Assembly (NCBI RefSeq): GCF_900115675.1
Contig: NZ_FOXI01000002.1
Coordinates: 1 to 64,000, forward strand
Length of the DNA stretch: 64,000 nt
Source: Halolamina pelagica
GTDB lineage: Archaea; Halobacteriota; Halobacteria; Halobacteriales; Haloferacaceae
Reading direction: 5' to 3'
In this document: one piece after another, positions 16,740 through 23,567 of the stretch
How positions within the stretch are numbered: position 1 is the first letter of the stretch
How the letters are laid out: each line of letters begins with the position of its first letter
Made by a program: the position numbers and the translations under genes
Notes under the pieces: generated by a model
Told to the model about the DNA's origin: nothing
The model's database searches: none
Seen by the model: the letters and a program-made list of their open reading frames with translations, nothing else

Positions 16740-17933
16740 ATGAGCGATTCAGACCCAGTCGAGGAGGCCGCGTCGGACGGGCGGGACCTCTACGATATCG
16801 CGACGTGGGAGCCACGGACCGTTCTCGACCGGACGGCGGTGCGCCTCCACGGCGCGCTGTCGGGGGTGGCACGGCTGTCGGTCGTCCTGCTCGCGGCGTT
16901 CGTGTTCCTGATCCAGGTCGGCGGCGTCGTGTGGCTGGCGAGTCGGAACCCGACCGTCGGCGCGGTCGCGCTGCTGTCGGCGCTGCCGGCGCTCGTGCTC
17001 GTGGCGTTCGTCTGGCGGCAGGACGTGGTCGAGAAGGAGCCGATCGACACGCTGGCGGTGACGTTCGTCCTCTCGGTGCTGTTCGCGAGCTTCGCGGCGA
17101 CGGCGAACACGCTCCTCCAGGGCACCTTCCGGATGATCCCGCTGGTGGGGATGGGGCTGTTCTTCTTCCTCGTCGTCGCGCCGGTCGAGGAGGCGGTGAA
17201 GTGGCTCGCGGTCCGCCTCCACGCCTACCGCCGGCCGGAGTTCGACGCCGTCATCGACGGCGCGGTGTACGGCGCCGTCGCCGGCCTCGGCTTCGCGACC
17301 ATCGAGAACACCCTCTACGTCGTCCAGGGGTTCCTGCGGGCACAGGAGGCCGGCGCCACGCAGGCGATCGGCGCCGCGATCGGCACGGCGACCTCGCGGG
17401 CGCTCGCGGGGCCGGGCCACGTCATCTACTCGGCGTGGGCGGGCTACTACCTCGGGCTGGCGAAGTTCAACCGCGAGAACCGTGGCCCCATCGTGGTCAA
17501 GGGGCTGCTGATCGCCGCGTTGCTCCACGGCGGCTACAACACGACGGTGACCTACGTCCCGGCGCTGTTCTCGCCCCCGAACTGGTGGTACCTCCTCTTC
17601 GTCGTCGCCTTCGACGGGACGTTCTTCTACCTGCTCTACCGGAAGCTGGGGCGCTACCGCGACAATTATGCCGCCGTCAACGGGGAGGCGAGATCGGACG
17701 AGGCTGACGCCGGTGAGTCGGACGACGCCGACGGGAGGGAACCGGACGATACCGAGGAGAGCGAATCGGACGAAACCGGCGAGCGAGCGAGCGAGAGGGC
17801 CGGATCGGGCGACGACACCGACTCGACGGGGGACGCCGTCCAGTCCGACGATCCAGGGCCGGTCTGGGACGCGCCGGACCGGACCGATCCCGTCGACGAC
17901 GACGAGGGAGACCGCGACGGTTCCGGGCGCTGA
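16740..17933 (+). CDS. PrsW-family intramembrane metalloprotease
   Basis: A membrane protease of the PrsW/CPBP-related group, 397 residues with about eight helices. The glutamate motif PVEEAVKW lies near residue 148, followed by GAVYGAVAGLGFATIENTLY, the histidine helix ALAGPGHVIYSAWAGYY and LLHGGYNTTVTY near 260, which are the expected metal-binding residues. The last about 85 residues form an extremely acidic Asp/Glu/Ser tail with no structure predicted, unusual in length. Bacterial PrsW cleaves an anti-sigma factor; the archaeal target is unknown. Its stop abuts the convergent permease gene with no gap. Confidence 0.88.
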   Translation: MSDSDPVEEAASDGRDLYDIATWEPRTVLDRTAVRLHGALSGVARLSVVLLAAFVFLIQVGGVVWLASRNPTVGAVALLSALPALVLVAFVWRQDVVEKEPIDTLAVTFVLSVLFASFAATANTLLQGTFRMIPLVGMGLFFFLVVAPVEEAVKWLAVRLHAYRRPEFDAVIDGAVYGAVAGLGFATIENTLYVVQGFLRAQEAGATQAIGAAIGTATSRALAGPGHVIYSAWAGYYLGLAKFNRENRGPIVVKGLLIAALLHGGYNTTVTYVPALFSPPNWWYLLFVVAFDGTFFYLLYRKLGRYRDNYAAVNGEARSDEADAGESDDADGREPDDTEESESDETGERASERAGSGDDTDSTGDAVQSDDPGPVWDAPDRTDPVDDDEGDRDGSGR

Positions 17934-18908
17934 CTACTCGGCGCGGTCGACCCGCGGGTCGAACAGTTCGTAGTAGGCGTCCTGGAGGAAGTTCACCGCC
18001 ACGACGAGCGCGACCGGAAGCAGGACCACGCCGAAGATCAGCCCCGGGATCCGGCTCCCGACGGCGTCGATGGTCAGCGTGCCGAACCCCGGCGTGCGGG
18101 TCACCCACTCCACGGCGTACAGTCCGACGAGCACGATCCCGAGCATCTCCGAGGAGAGCACGGTCAGCAGGCGCGCCGCGGAGTGGGGAAACACGTGCCG
18201 GCAGATCCCGAGCAGCCCCACGCCCTTCGCCCGGGCGGTCTTGACGAACGGCTCGCCCGCGTACTGCTCCAGATCCGTCCCGGCCGCCCGGAGTTGGATC
18301 GCGAACAGGTAGAACGTCATCGTGAGGAACGGCCACAGCGCCGCCCGGAGGTTCCGCGTCGAGAACGGGGTTTCGCGGGTGTTGTATCCCAGGTCCACGA
18401 TCCGGCCGGCCAGCCGGAACACGAACACCGGGAGGTAGATGTGGACCAGGTACGCGAACAGGAAGACCGGGGTCGCGACCGCGGCCGCGCCCAGCAGCGT
18501 CGTCTTCTTGGTGAGGTCGCGGCGCTCGACCGCGACGGCGAGCAGCTGGACGACCGTGCCGGCGACGACGGCGATGATCGCCGCGGGGAGCAGGTAGATC
18601 AGCGTCACCACGATCGAGTCAACCAGCAGCGAGGTCACGGGGACCACGCCCTCGTTCGTCCGGATGCTACCCAGATCGAGCGTGAGCACGCGGACCGTCC
18701 ACTCGGTGAACTGCGAGAACAGCGGCTCGGCCTGTGCGGCGAAGCGCGGCTCCGGGTAGGTGGAGACGAACGACCGGGGGACGTAGCCCATCGGCGTGGC
18801 GTTGGGGTTCTTGGTGAACGCCATCGCCAGGAAGGCGACGACGAAGGCGATCGCCATCGACAGCACCGTACGACCCCCGCGCCGGAGGAGCGTGAGGGCG
18901 CTATCCAT
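17934..18908 (-). CDS. DppB-type ABC transporter permease, copy 1
   Basis: A 324-residue inner-membrane permease of the oligopeptide/nickel type (six helices). The conserved cytosolic EAA-like loop reads VKTARAKGVGLLGICRHVFPHSAARLLTV near residue 225, and the C-terminal helices LGIVLVGLYAVEWVTRTPGFG are typical of DppB. The start at 18908 (MDSALTLLRRGGRT) is chosen because the longer frame upstream is arginine- and cysteine-rich noise. It is divergent from a DppC-type gene 137 bases away. The pair is repeated immediately downstream. No ATPase or binding protein lies here, so subunits encoded elsewhere must complete the importer. Confidence 0.87.
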   Translation of the reverse strand: MDSALTLLRRGGRTVLSMAIAFVVAFLAMAFTKNPNATPMGYVPRSFVSTYPEPRFAAQAEPLFSQFTEWTVRVLTLDLGSIRTNEGVVPVTSLLVDSIVVTLIYLLPAAIIAVVAGTVVQLLAVAVERRDLTKKTTLLGAAAVATPVFLFAYLVHIYLPVFVFRLAGRIVDLGYNTRETPFSTRNLRAALWPFLTMTFYLFAIQLRAAGTDLEQYAGEPFVKTARAKGVGLLGICRHVFPHSAARLLTVLSSEMLGIVLVGLYAVEWVTRTPGFGTLTIDAVGSRIPGLIFGVVLLPVALVVAVNFLQDAYYELFDPRVDRAE

Positions 18909-18981
18909 CGGCGCGTCGTTCGCGGCTGTCGGCTTGCTGTGTGGGCACCGGGAGGGGAGACCGCTGCGGGCGGGGCATCTG

Positions 18982-19010
18982 TTCCGTGTTGGAAACACCC
19001 AAGCTATTAG
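18982..19010. promoter_or_regulatory. divergent promoter of permease pair 1 with palindrome
   Basis: The 137-base gap between the divergent permease starts contains TTCC-GTGTT-GGAA (18982-18994), overlapping GTGTT-GGA-AACAC, and then CTATTAG (19004-19010), a TATA-like element 36 bases before the DppC-type ATG. The equivalent gap of pair 2 has a different palindrome but the same ATTAG-type TATA element. Confidence 0.4.
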
Positions 19011-19045
19011 TCGTGTCGGCTCGCGACGACATAGACACTGCTCCG

Positions 19046-20233
19046 ATGAGTGACGAGCCCTCCACGGACGCCGATCGGTTCGAAAGCATCGACTGGAGCG
19101 AGTTCGACGCCGACGACACGACGGTCGGGGTCCCCCGGTGGCTGCCGGCGACGGCGGCGCTACTGGTCGTCGCGTTCGCCTACGACTACCTCACCGTCGA
19201 AGGGGTCCCCCTCGAGATCACCGGCCTCGACTGGCTGTTGATCGCGGGGCTGTTCGTCCTCGGCTCGCTGATCGTGATCCCGGCCACCCAGAGCCCCGAG
19301 CAGGTCGGCACCTACTGGGCGCAGTTCCGACAGGACCGCCTCGCGGTCGCCGCGCTTGGCTATCTGGGCCTGTTCTTCCTCGTCGGCCTGTTCGGTCCGT
19401 TCTACTTCAACGACCCGCGACTCCACGTGCTCTACTCCTCCCAGCCGCCGGTGTGGGGGAGCATCGACCCCATGTTCGTCCCGCGCTGCTACGGCCCGAT
19501 CGTCGACGGCCGGTGTCAGGGGACGTGGGACTTCCCGCTCGGCACGAACGCGATCGCGGGGAAGGACGTGGTGACGCTGCTGGTGCTCGGGACGCGAACC
19601 AGTCTGAGCGTCGTCCTCGGCGCCGCGGCGATCGTCGTCCCGACCGGCGTCGGCGTCGGCGTCGTCGCCGAGTCCATCGGCGGGCGCGTCGAGACGGTGC
19701 TGATGTGGCTGGCCGAACAGCTGCAGACGTTCCCCGCCATCCTGATCTACTTCCTCCTGTTCTTCTGGATGGTCGAGGGGCGGCTCCGCCTGCTGATCGC
19801 CGTCCTTGGCTTCGTCAGTTGGGGCGGGCTGGCCCGCCTCGTCAGAAACGAGATCCGGGTCCGGCGCAACGAGCAGTACGTCCAGGCGGCCCGCCTCGGC
19901 GGCGTCGACGACCGACGCCTGCTCGGCCGCCACCTGCTCCCCAACATCGCGCCCTCGGTGCTGACGAACGTCACCCTGCAGGTGCCGCTGTTCGTGCTGA
20001 TCGAGGTGTCGGTCTCCTTCATCGTGATCGCGCTGGCGGGCGGCACGACGACGCTCGGCGATCCGACGAACTTCTCGTGGGGCGAGCAGATCTACAACGC
20101 GCTCTTCTCGGTCGGCGCGCCCGCCGCGTGGTGGCTCGCGGGGTTCCCGCTGCTCCTCCTTTTCCTGACGGTGTTCGCGTTCAACGTCGTCGGCGACGCG
20201 ATGGTCGACGCGCTGGAGCCCCGCAGCGACTAG
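19046..20233 (+). CDS. DppC-type ABC transporter permease, copy 1
   Basis: A 395-residue permease starting MSDEPSTDADRFESIDWSEFD. Two extra hydrophobic helices precede the usual DppC N-terminal domain (FRQDRLAVAALGYLGLFFLVGLFGP). A large external loop follows (VLYSSQPPVWGSIDPMFVPR... with two cysteines, C165 region and QGTWDFPLGT). The ABC-coupling loop is QAARLGGVDDRRLLGRHLLPNIAPSVLTN. It pairs with the divergent DppB-type gene to form a heterodimeric channel. The stop overlaps the convergent next permease stop by 4 bases. Confidence 0.87.
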   Translation: MSDEPSTDADRFESIDWSEFDADDTTVGVPRWLPATAALLVVAFAYDYLTVEGVPLEITGLDWLLIAGLFVLGSLIVIPATQSPEQVGTYWAQFRQDRLAVAALGYLGLFFLVGLFGPFYFNDPRLHVLYSSQPPVWGSIDPMFVPRCYGPIVDGRCQGTWDFPLGTNAIAGKDVVTLLVLGTRTSLSVVLGAAAIVVPTGVGVGVVAESIGGRVETVLMWLAEQLQTFPAILIYFLLFFWMVEGRLRLLIAVLGFVSWGGLARLVRNEIRVRRNEQYVQAARLGGVDDRRLLGRHLLPNIAPSVLTNVTLQVPLFVLIEVSVSFIVIALAGGTTTLGDPTNFSWGEQIYNALFSVGAPAAWWLAGFPLLLLFLTVFAFNVVGDAMVDALEPRSD

Positions 20234-21207
20234 TCGCCCGTCTCCACCCGCGGGTCGAACAGCGAGTAGTACGTCTCCCGGGCCGTGTTGACGACGGTGA
20301 CCACGAGGACGGGGAGCAACACCGCGGCGAAGATCAGCCCCGGCCCGCGGCTCCCGGCGGCGTCGATGGTGAGGGCGCCGAAGCCCGGCGTCCTCGTGAC
20401 CCATTCGACCGCGTACAGCCCCACGAGCACCATCCCGAGCATCTCGGAGGTGAGCACGGTCAGCAGGCGCGCCGCGGAGTGGGGGAACACGTGCCGGCAG
20501 ATCCCCAACAGTCCGACGCCCTTCGCCCGGGCGGTCTTGACGAACGCCTCGTCCGCGTACTGCTCCAGATCCGCCCCGGCCGCGCGGAACTGGATCGCGA
20601 ACAGGTACAGCCCCATCGTCACGCTCGGCCAGACCGCGGCCTCGAGGTTCGCCCGGGAGAACGGCCCCGTGGATTCGTCGTACCCCAGGTCGGTGATCTG
20701 GCCCGAGGTCTCGATCACGAACCCCGGGAGGTAGATCTGCAGCAGGTACGCGACTAGGAACACCGGGATCGAGATGGCGGCCGCGCCGACCAGTTTCGAC
20801 GTCGCGCTGGCGTCGCCGTACTCGACGGCGACGGCCAGCAGCTGGATCAGCGTCCCCAGGACGATCGCGAGCAGCATCGCGGGCACGAGGTGGATCAGGG
20901 TGACCGTGACCGCCTCGGCGACGACCTCGCGGACGACGACCGCCTCGTCGCCGAAGCCGATCCGCCCCAGATCGAGGGTCACGATCCGCACCAGCCAGTC
21001 GGCGTACTGGGCGACCAGCGGTTCGGACTGGGCCGCGAACCGCGGCTCCCGGTGGATTCCGCGGAACAGCCGGGGCTGGTAGGCGACCGTCGCGGTGTGT
21101 GGGTTCGGCACGTACGCCAGCGCGACGAACACGCCGGTGAACACGACCCACAGCGTCACCGCCACGCGCCCGAACCGGCGACCGAGCGCCAACAGCAGGC
21201 TACGCAT
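20230..21207 (-). CDS. DppB-type ABC transporter permease, copy 2
   Basis: A 325-residue permease, closely related at protein and DNA level to the gene at 17934-18908. The coupling-loop segment VKTARAKGVGLLGICRHVFPHSAARLLTVL is almost identical in both copies. The N-terminus MRSLLLALGRRFGRVAVTLWVVF gives the first helix after a short basic tail. It is divergent from copy 2 of the DppC-type gene and convergent with copy 1 of it, so the two-gene unit has been duplicated in tandem. Confidence 0.87.
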   Translation of the reverse strand: MRSLLLALGRRFGRVAVTLWVVFTGVFVALAYVPNPHTATVAYQPRLFRGIHREPRFAAQSEPLVAQYADWLVRIVTLDLGRIGFGDEAVVVREVVAEAVTVTLIHLVPAMLLAIVLGTLIQLLAVAVEYGDASATSKLVGAAAISIPVFLVAYLLQIYLPGFVIETSGQITDLGYDESTGPFSRANLEAAVWPSVTMGLYLFAIQFRAAGADLEQYADEAFVKTARAKGVGLLGICRHVFPHSAARLLTVLTSEMLGMVLVGLYAVEWVTRTPGFGALTIDAAGSRGPGLIFAAVLLPVLVVTVVNTARETYYSLFDPRVETGD

Positions 21208-21282
21208 CCGGACCGGCTGACTGCCGTCGATCGGCGGGCCTGTTCGGCGTCGTCGTCAGGGGTGGAGGGAGAGCCATCGGCG

Positions 21283-21315
21283 AATTGATAATGACACGTA
21301 GTCACAATTTATTAG
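21283..21315. promoter_or_regulatory. divergent promoter of permease pair 2 with palindrome
   Basis: Within the 144-base gap, TGAC-ACGTA-GTCA (21292-21304) is an inverted repeat flanked by AATTG on the left and CAATT on the right, forming a longer broken palindrome. It runs into TTTATTAG (21308-21315), a TATA-like element 37 bases before the DppC-type ATG at 21352. A regulator bound here would control one or both genes. Confidence 0.4.
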
Positions 21316-21351
21316 TTCTTGCTGACCAGTTGTCGGCGTGTCCTCCCCGCA

Positions 21352-22539
21352 ATGAGCGATCCCTCCCCCCCGGACGCCGGGCGTTTCGCGACCGTCGACT
21401 GGGACGAGTTCGACGCGGCGGCTGGCGTGCCGGCGATCCCCCGATGGCTTCCGGCCGGCGCCGTCGTCCTCCTCGCCGCGTTCGGGTACGACTACCTCTC
21501 TCCCGAGGGGCTCCCGATCGCGATGGACGGCCTCGACTGGCTGCTGGTGGTGGGGCTCTACACGTTCGGCTCGCTGGCGCTCGCGGCCCTCCTGAGCGCG
21601 CCCCAACAGATCGCCCACTACTGGAGCCAGTTCCGGACCGACCCGGTCGCCGTCGCGTGTCTGGCCTTCCTGACCGCGTTCGTCGGCGTCGGGCTGTTCG
21701 GCCCGCTCGTGGCGAGCGAGCCCGAAGTGAACGTGCTCTACTCCTCGCAGCCGCCGGTCTGGGGCAGCATCGACACGATGTACGTCCCCTCCTGTGCGGG
21801 CGAGGTCGTCGACGGGCGGTGCCACGGCTCGTGGCAGTACCCGCTTGGCACGACCGCGATCGACGGGAAGGACCTGATCGCGCTGCTGGTGCTGGCCACG
21901 CGGACGAGTCTGAGCGTCGCCCTCGGCGCCGCCACGCTGGTGGTCCCGGCGGGCGTCGGCGTCGGCGTCGCGGCGGTCCGGTTCGGCGGCCGGGTCGAGG
22001 CGGCGCTGATGTGGCTGGCCGAACAGCTCCAGTCGTTCCCCGCCGTGCTGATCTACTTCGTACTGTTCTACTGGATCGTCGAGGGGCGGCTCCGCATCCT
22101 GATCGGCGCGCTCGGACTCGTGGGCTGGGGCGGGCTTGCCCGGCTGGTGCGCGACGAGCTCCGGGTGCGACAGAACGAGCAGTACGCGCAGGCGGCCCGC
22201 CTCGGCGGCGTCGGCGACCGCCGGCTGCTGGGTCGGCACCTCCTCCCCAACGTCATGCCGGCGGTGCTCTCGAACGTCACGCTTCAGATCCCGCTGTTCA
22301 TCCTCGTCGAGGCGAGCATCGCGTTCATCCAGATCCCGGTCTCGACGGGGACGACGACGCTCGGGGACCCCTCGAACTTCTCGTGGGGGCAGCTGATCTA
22401 CAGTTCGCTGTTCACTGTCGGCTTACCGGCCTCGTGGTGGCTCGCGGGGATCCCGCTGCTCCTCCTGTCGGCGACGGTGTTCGCGTTCAACGTCGTCGGC
22501 GACGCGATGGTCGACGCGCTGGAACCCCGTGGCGACTGA
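21352..22539 (+). CDS. DppC-type ABC transporter permease, copy 2
   Basis: A 395-residue paralog of the gene at 19046-20233, with the same architecture: acidic N-tail with DWDEFDAA, two extra helices, the DppC core, the external SSQPPVWGSIDTMYVPS loop, and the coupling loop QAARLGGVGDRRLLGRHLLPNVMP. Identity is highest in the loops, while some helices differ, suggesting retained but possibly shifted substrate specificity. The start at 21352 (MSDPSPP) matches the start of copy 1; upstream in-frame codons do not. Confidence 0.87.
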   Translation: MSDPSPPDAGRFATVDWDEFDAAAGVPAIPRWLPAGAVVLLAAFGYDYLSPEGLPIAMDGLDWLLVVGLYTFGSLALAALLSAPQQIAHYWSQFRTDPVAVACLAFLTAFVGVGLFGPLVASEPEVNVLYSSQPPVWGSIDTMYVPSCAGEVVDGRCHGSWQYPLGTTAIDGKDLIALLVLATRTSLSVALGAATLVVPAGVGVGVAAVRFGGRVEAALMWLAEQLQSFPAVLIYFVLFYWIVEGRLRILIGALGLVGWGGLARLVRDELRVRQNEQYAQAARLGGVGDRRLLGRHLLPNVMPAVLSNVTLQIPLFILVEASIAFIQIPVSTGTTTLGDPSNFSWGQLIYSSLFTVGLPASWWLAGIPLLLLSATVFAFNVVGDAMVDALEPRGD

Positions 22540-22617
22540 GGCTGGACCGACGGCGGAGCTCGCTTGGCCGACGCCCGCGACCGACACCGGCTTTCGACTC
22601 CGGCCCGTGTGACGCCT

Positions 22618-22899
22618 GTGACCGAGCGTATCGAAGGCGAAGTGCTGTACGCGATCCCGCCGACGGAGCTGGGCGAGCACGATCTCGACCCGGAGCTCCG
22701 GTCGCTGGCGGAGGCCCGCCACGTCCTCGTCTGTCGGCGCGGCGGCCACCCGTCGATCTTCGAACTCGCGTGGGCGATGCTCCGCCGGGAACCGATCGAA
22801 CCGGTGACGATCGTCGCCCGCGAGGCCGCCGCCGAGGGCGACACCGTGATGCTGACCGTCGAGGAGACCACGATGAGCGGCGTCTACCGCCAGGTGTAG
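22618..22899 (+). CDS. hypothetical protein, small conserved-looking
   Basis: From the GTG at 22618 a 93-residue soluble protein is read: MTERIEGEVLYAIPPTELGEHDLDPELRSLAEARHVLV..., ending VMLTVEETTMSGVYRQV. It shows balanced alpha/beta composition and no cysteine cluster, signal or membrane helix. Its 3' end overlaps the convergent membrane-protein gene by 16 bases. I do not recognise the family. The frame is open further upstream (to 22564), but those residues are arginine-rich and look non-coding. Confidence 0.55.
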   Translation: MTERIEGEVLYAIPPTELGEHDLDPELRSLAEARHVLVCRRGGHPSIFELAWAMLRREPIEPVTIVAREAAAEGDTVMLTVEETTMSGVYRQV

Positions 22900-23567
22900 C
22901 GACGGAGCGGCCGCGCAGCGAGCACCCACGCGGCCAGCACGAACGCCGCCGTGCCGAGCAGGTAGGTCCCGCCGCCGACCGTCGGCGCCGCGCCGACGCC
23001 GAGGCCCGCGCCGCCGAGCGCGCCCGCGGCACTCGCGACCAGCGGGAGCGCACAGCTCGCACACGACCCCAGCGCCACCACCCCGCCGACGCCGACGGAG
23101 AGTCCCTCGTCGACCACGTCGCGGAGGGCCAGCGAGACCAGGTAGCCCAGGGCGACGATGCCAACCAGTCGGTAGGGGATCAGCGTGAGCGCGACTTGCG
23201 AGCCGCTGTAGCGGAAAAGCGGCCCCCAGCCGGGCGGCAGCAGCAGGAGGTCGGCGCTCGTCCCGGCGTTCGCCGCCGCCCCCACGGCGCCGGTCAGCCA
23301 CCCGAGGCCGAGGGCGTAGGCGGCGCCGATCCCACCGGCGATCCAGCGACTGACTCGCCCGACCCGCGGCCGGTCGGCGTGGCGGACGGCGACCACAGCG
23401 ACGGTGACCCAGACGAACGGCACCGCGAGCATCGTCGGCGCCGTCAGCCCGGCGTCAGTCAGTCCGAGGTAGGCCAGCGCCAGCGCCGACTGGACGCCGA
23501 GTGCCAGCACCGCGGTCCGGAGCGGCGCGGGGACCGACCACGCCGGCGCGCTGACGGTCCGGGTCAC
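22884..23567 (-). CDS. polytopic membrane protein linked to the copper/oxidase cluster
   Basis: A 227-residue protein with about six hydrophobic helices and a conspicuous CASCALP motif (VVALGSCASCALPLVASAAGALGGAG) near residue 170, two cysteines in a CxxC spacing within or beside a membrane helix. It overlaps the start of the P-type copper ATPase gene by 4 bases (its ATGA lies in the ATPase stop), so the two are translationally coupled. A part in copper supply or oxidase assembly is inferred from this coupling and the CxxC. Confidence 0.7.
   Translation of the reverse strand: MTRTVSAPAWSVPAPLRTAVLALGVQSALALAYLGLTDAGLTAPTMLAVPFVWVTVAVVAVRHADRPRVGRVSRWIAGGIGAAYALGLGWLTGAVGAAANAGTSADLLLLPPGWGPLFRYSGSQVALTLIPYRLVGIVALGYLVSLALRDVVDEGLSVGVGGVVALGSCASCALPLVASAAGALGGAGLGVGAAPTVGGGTYLLGTAAFVLAAWVLAARPLRRYTWR

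Noticed and set aside
17668-18336. Extra frames over the PrsW tail and first permease
   Set aside because: Shadow frames rich in Arg and Pro, contradicting the well supported genes on each strand.
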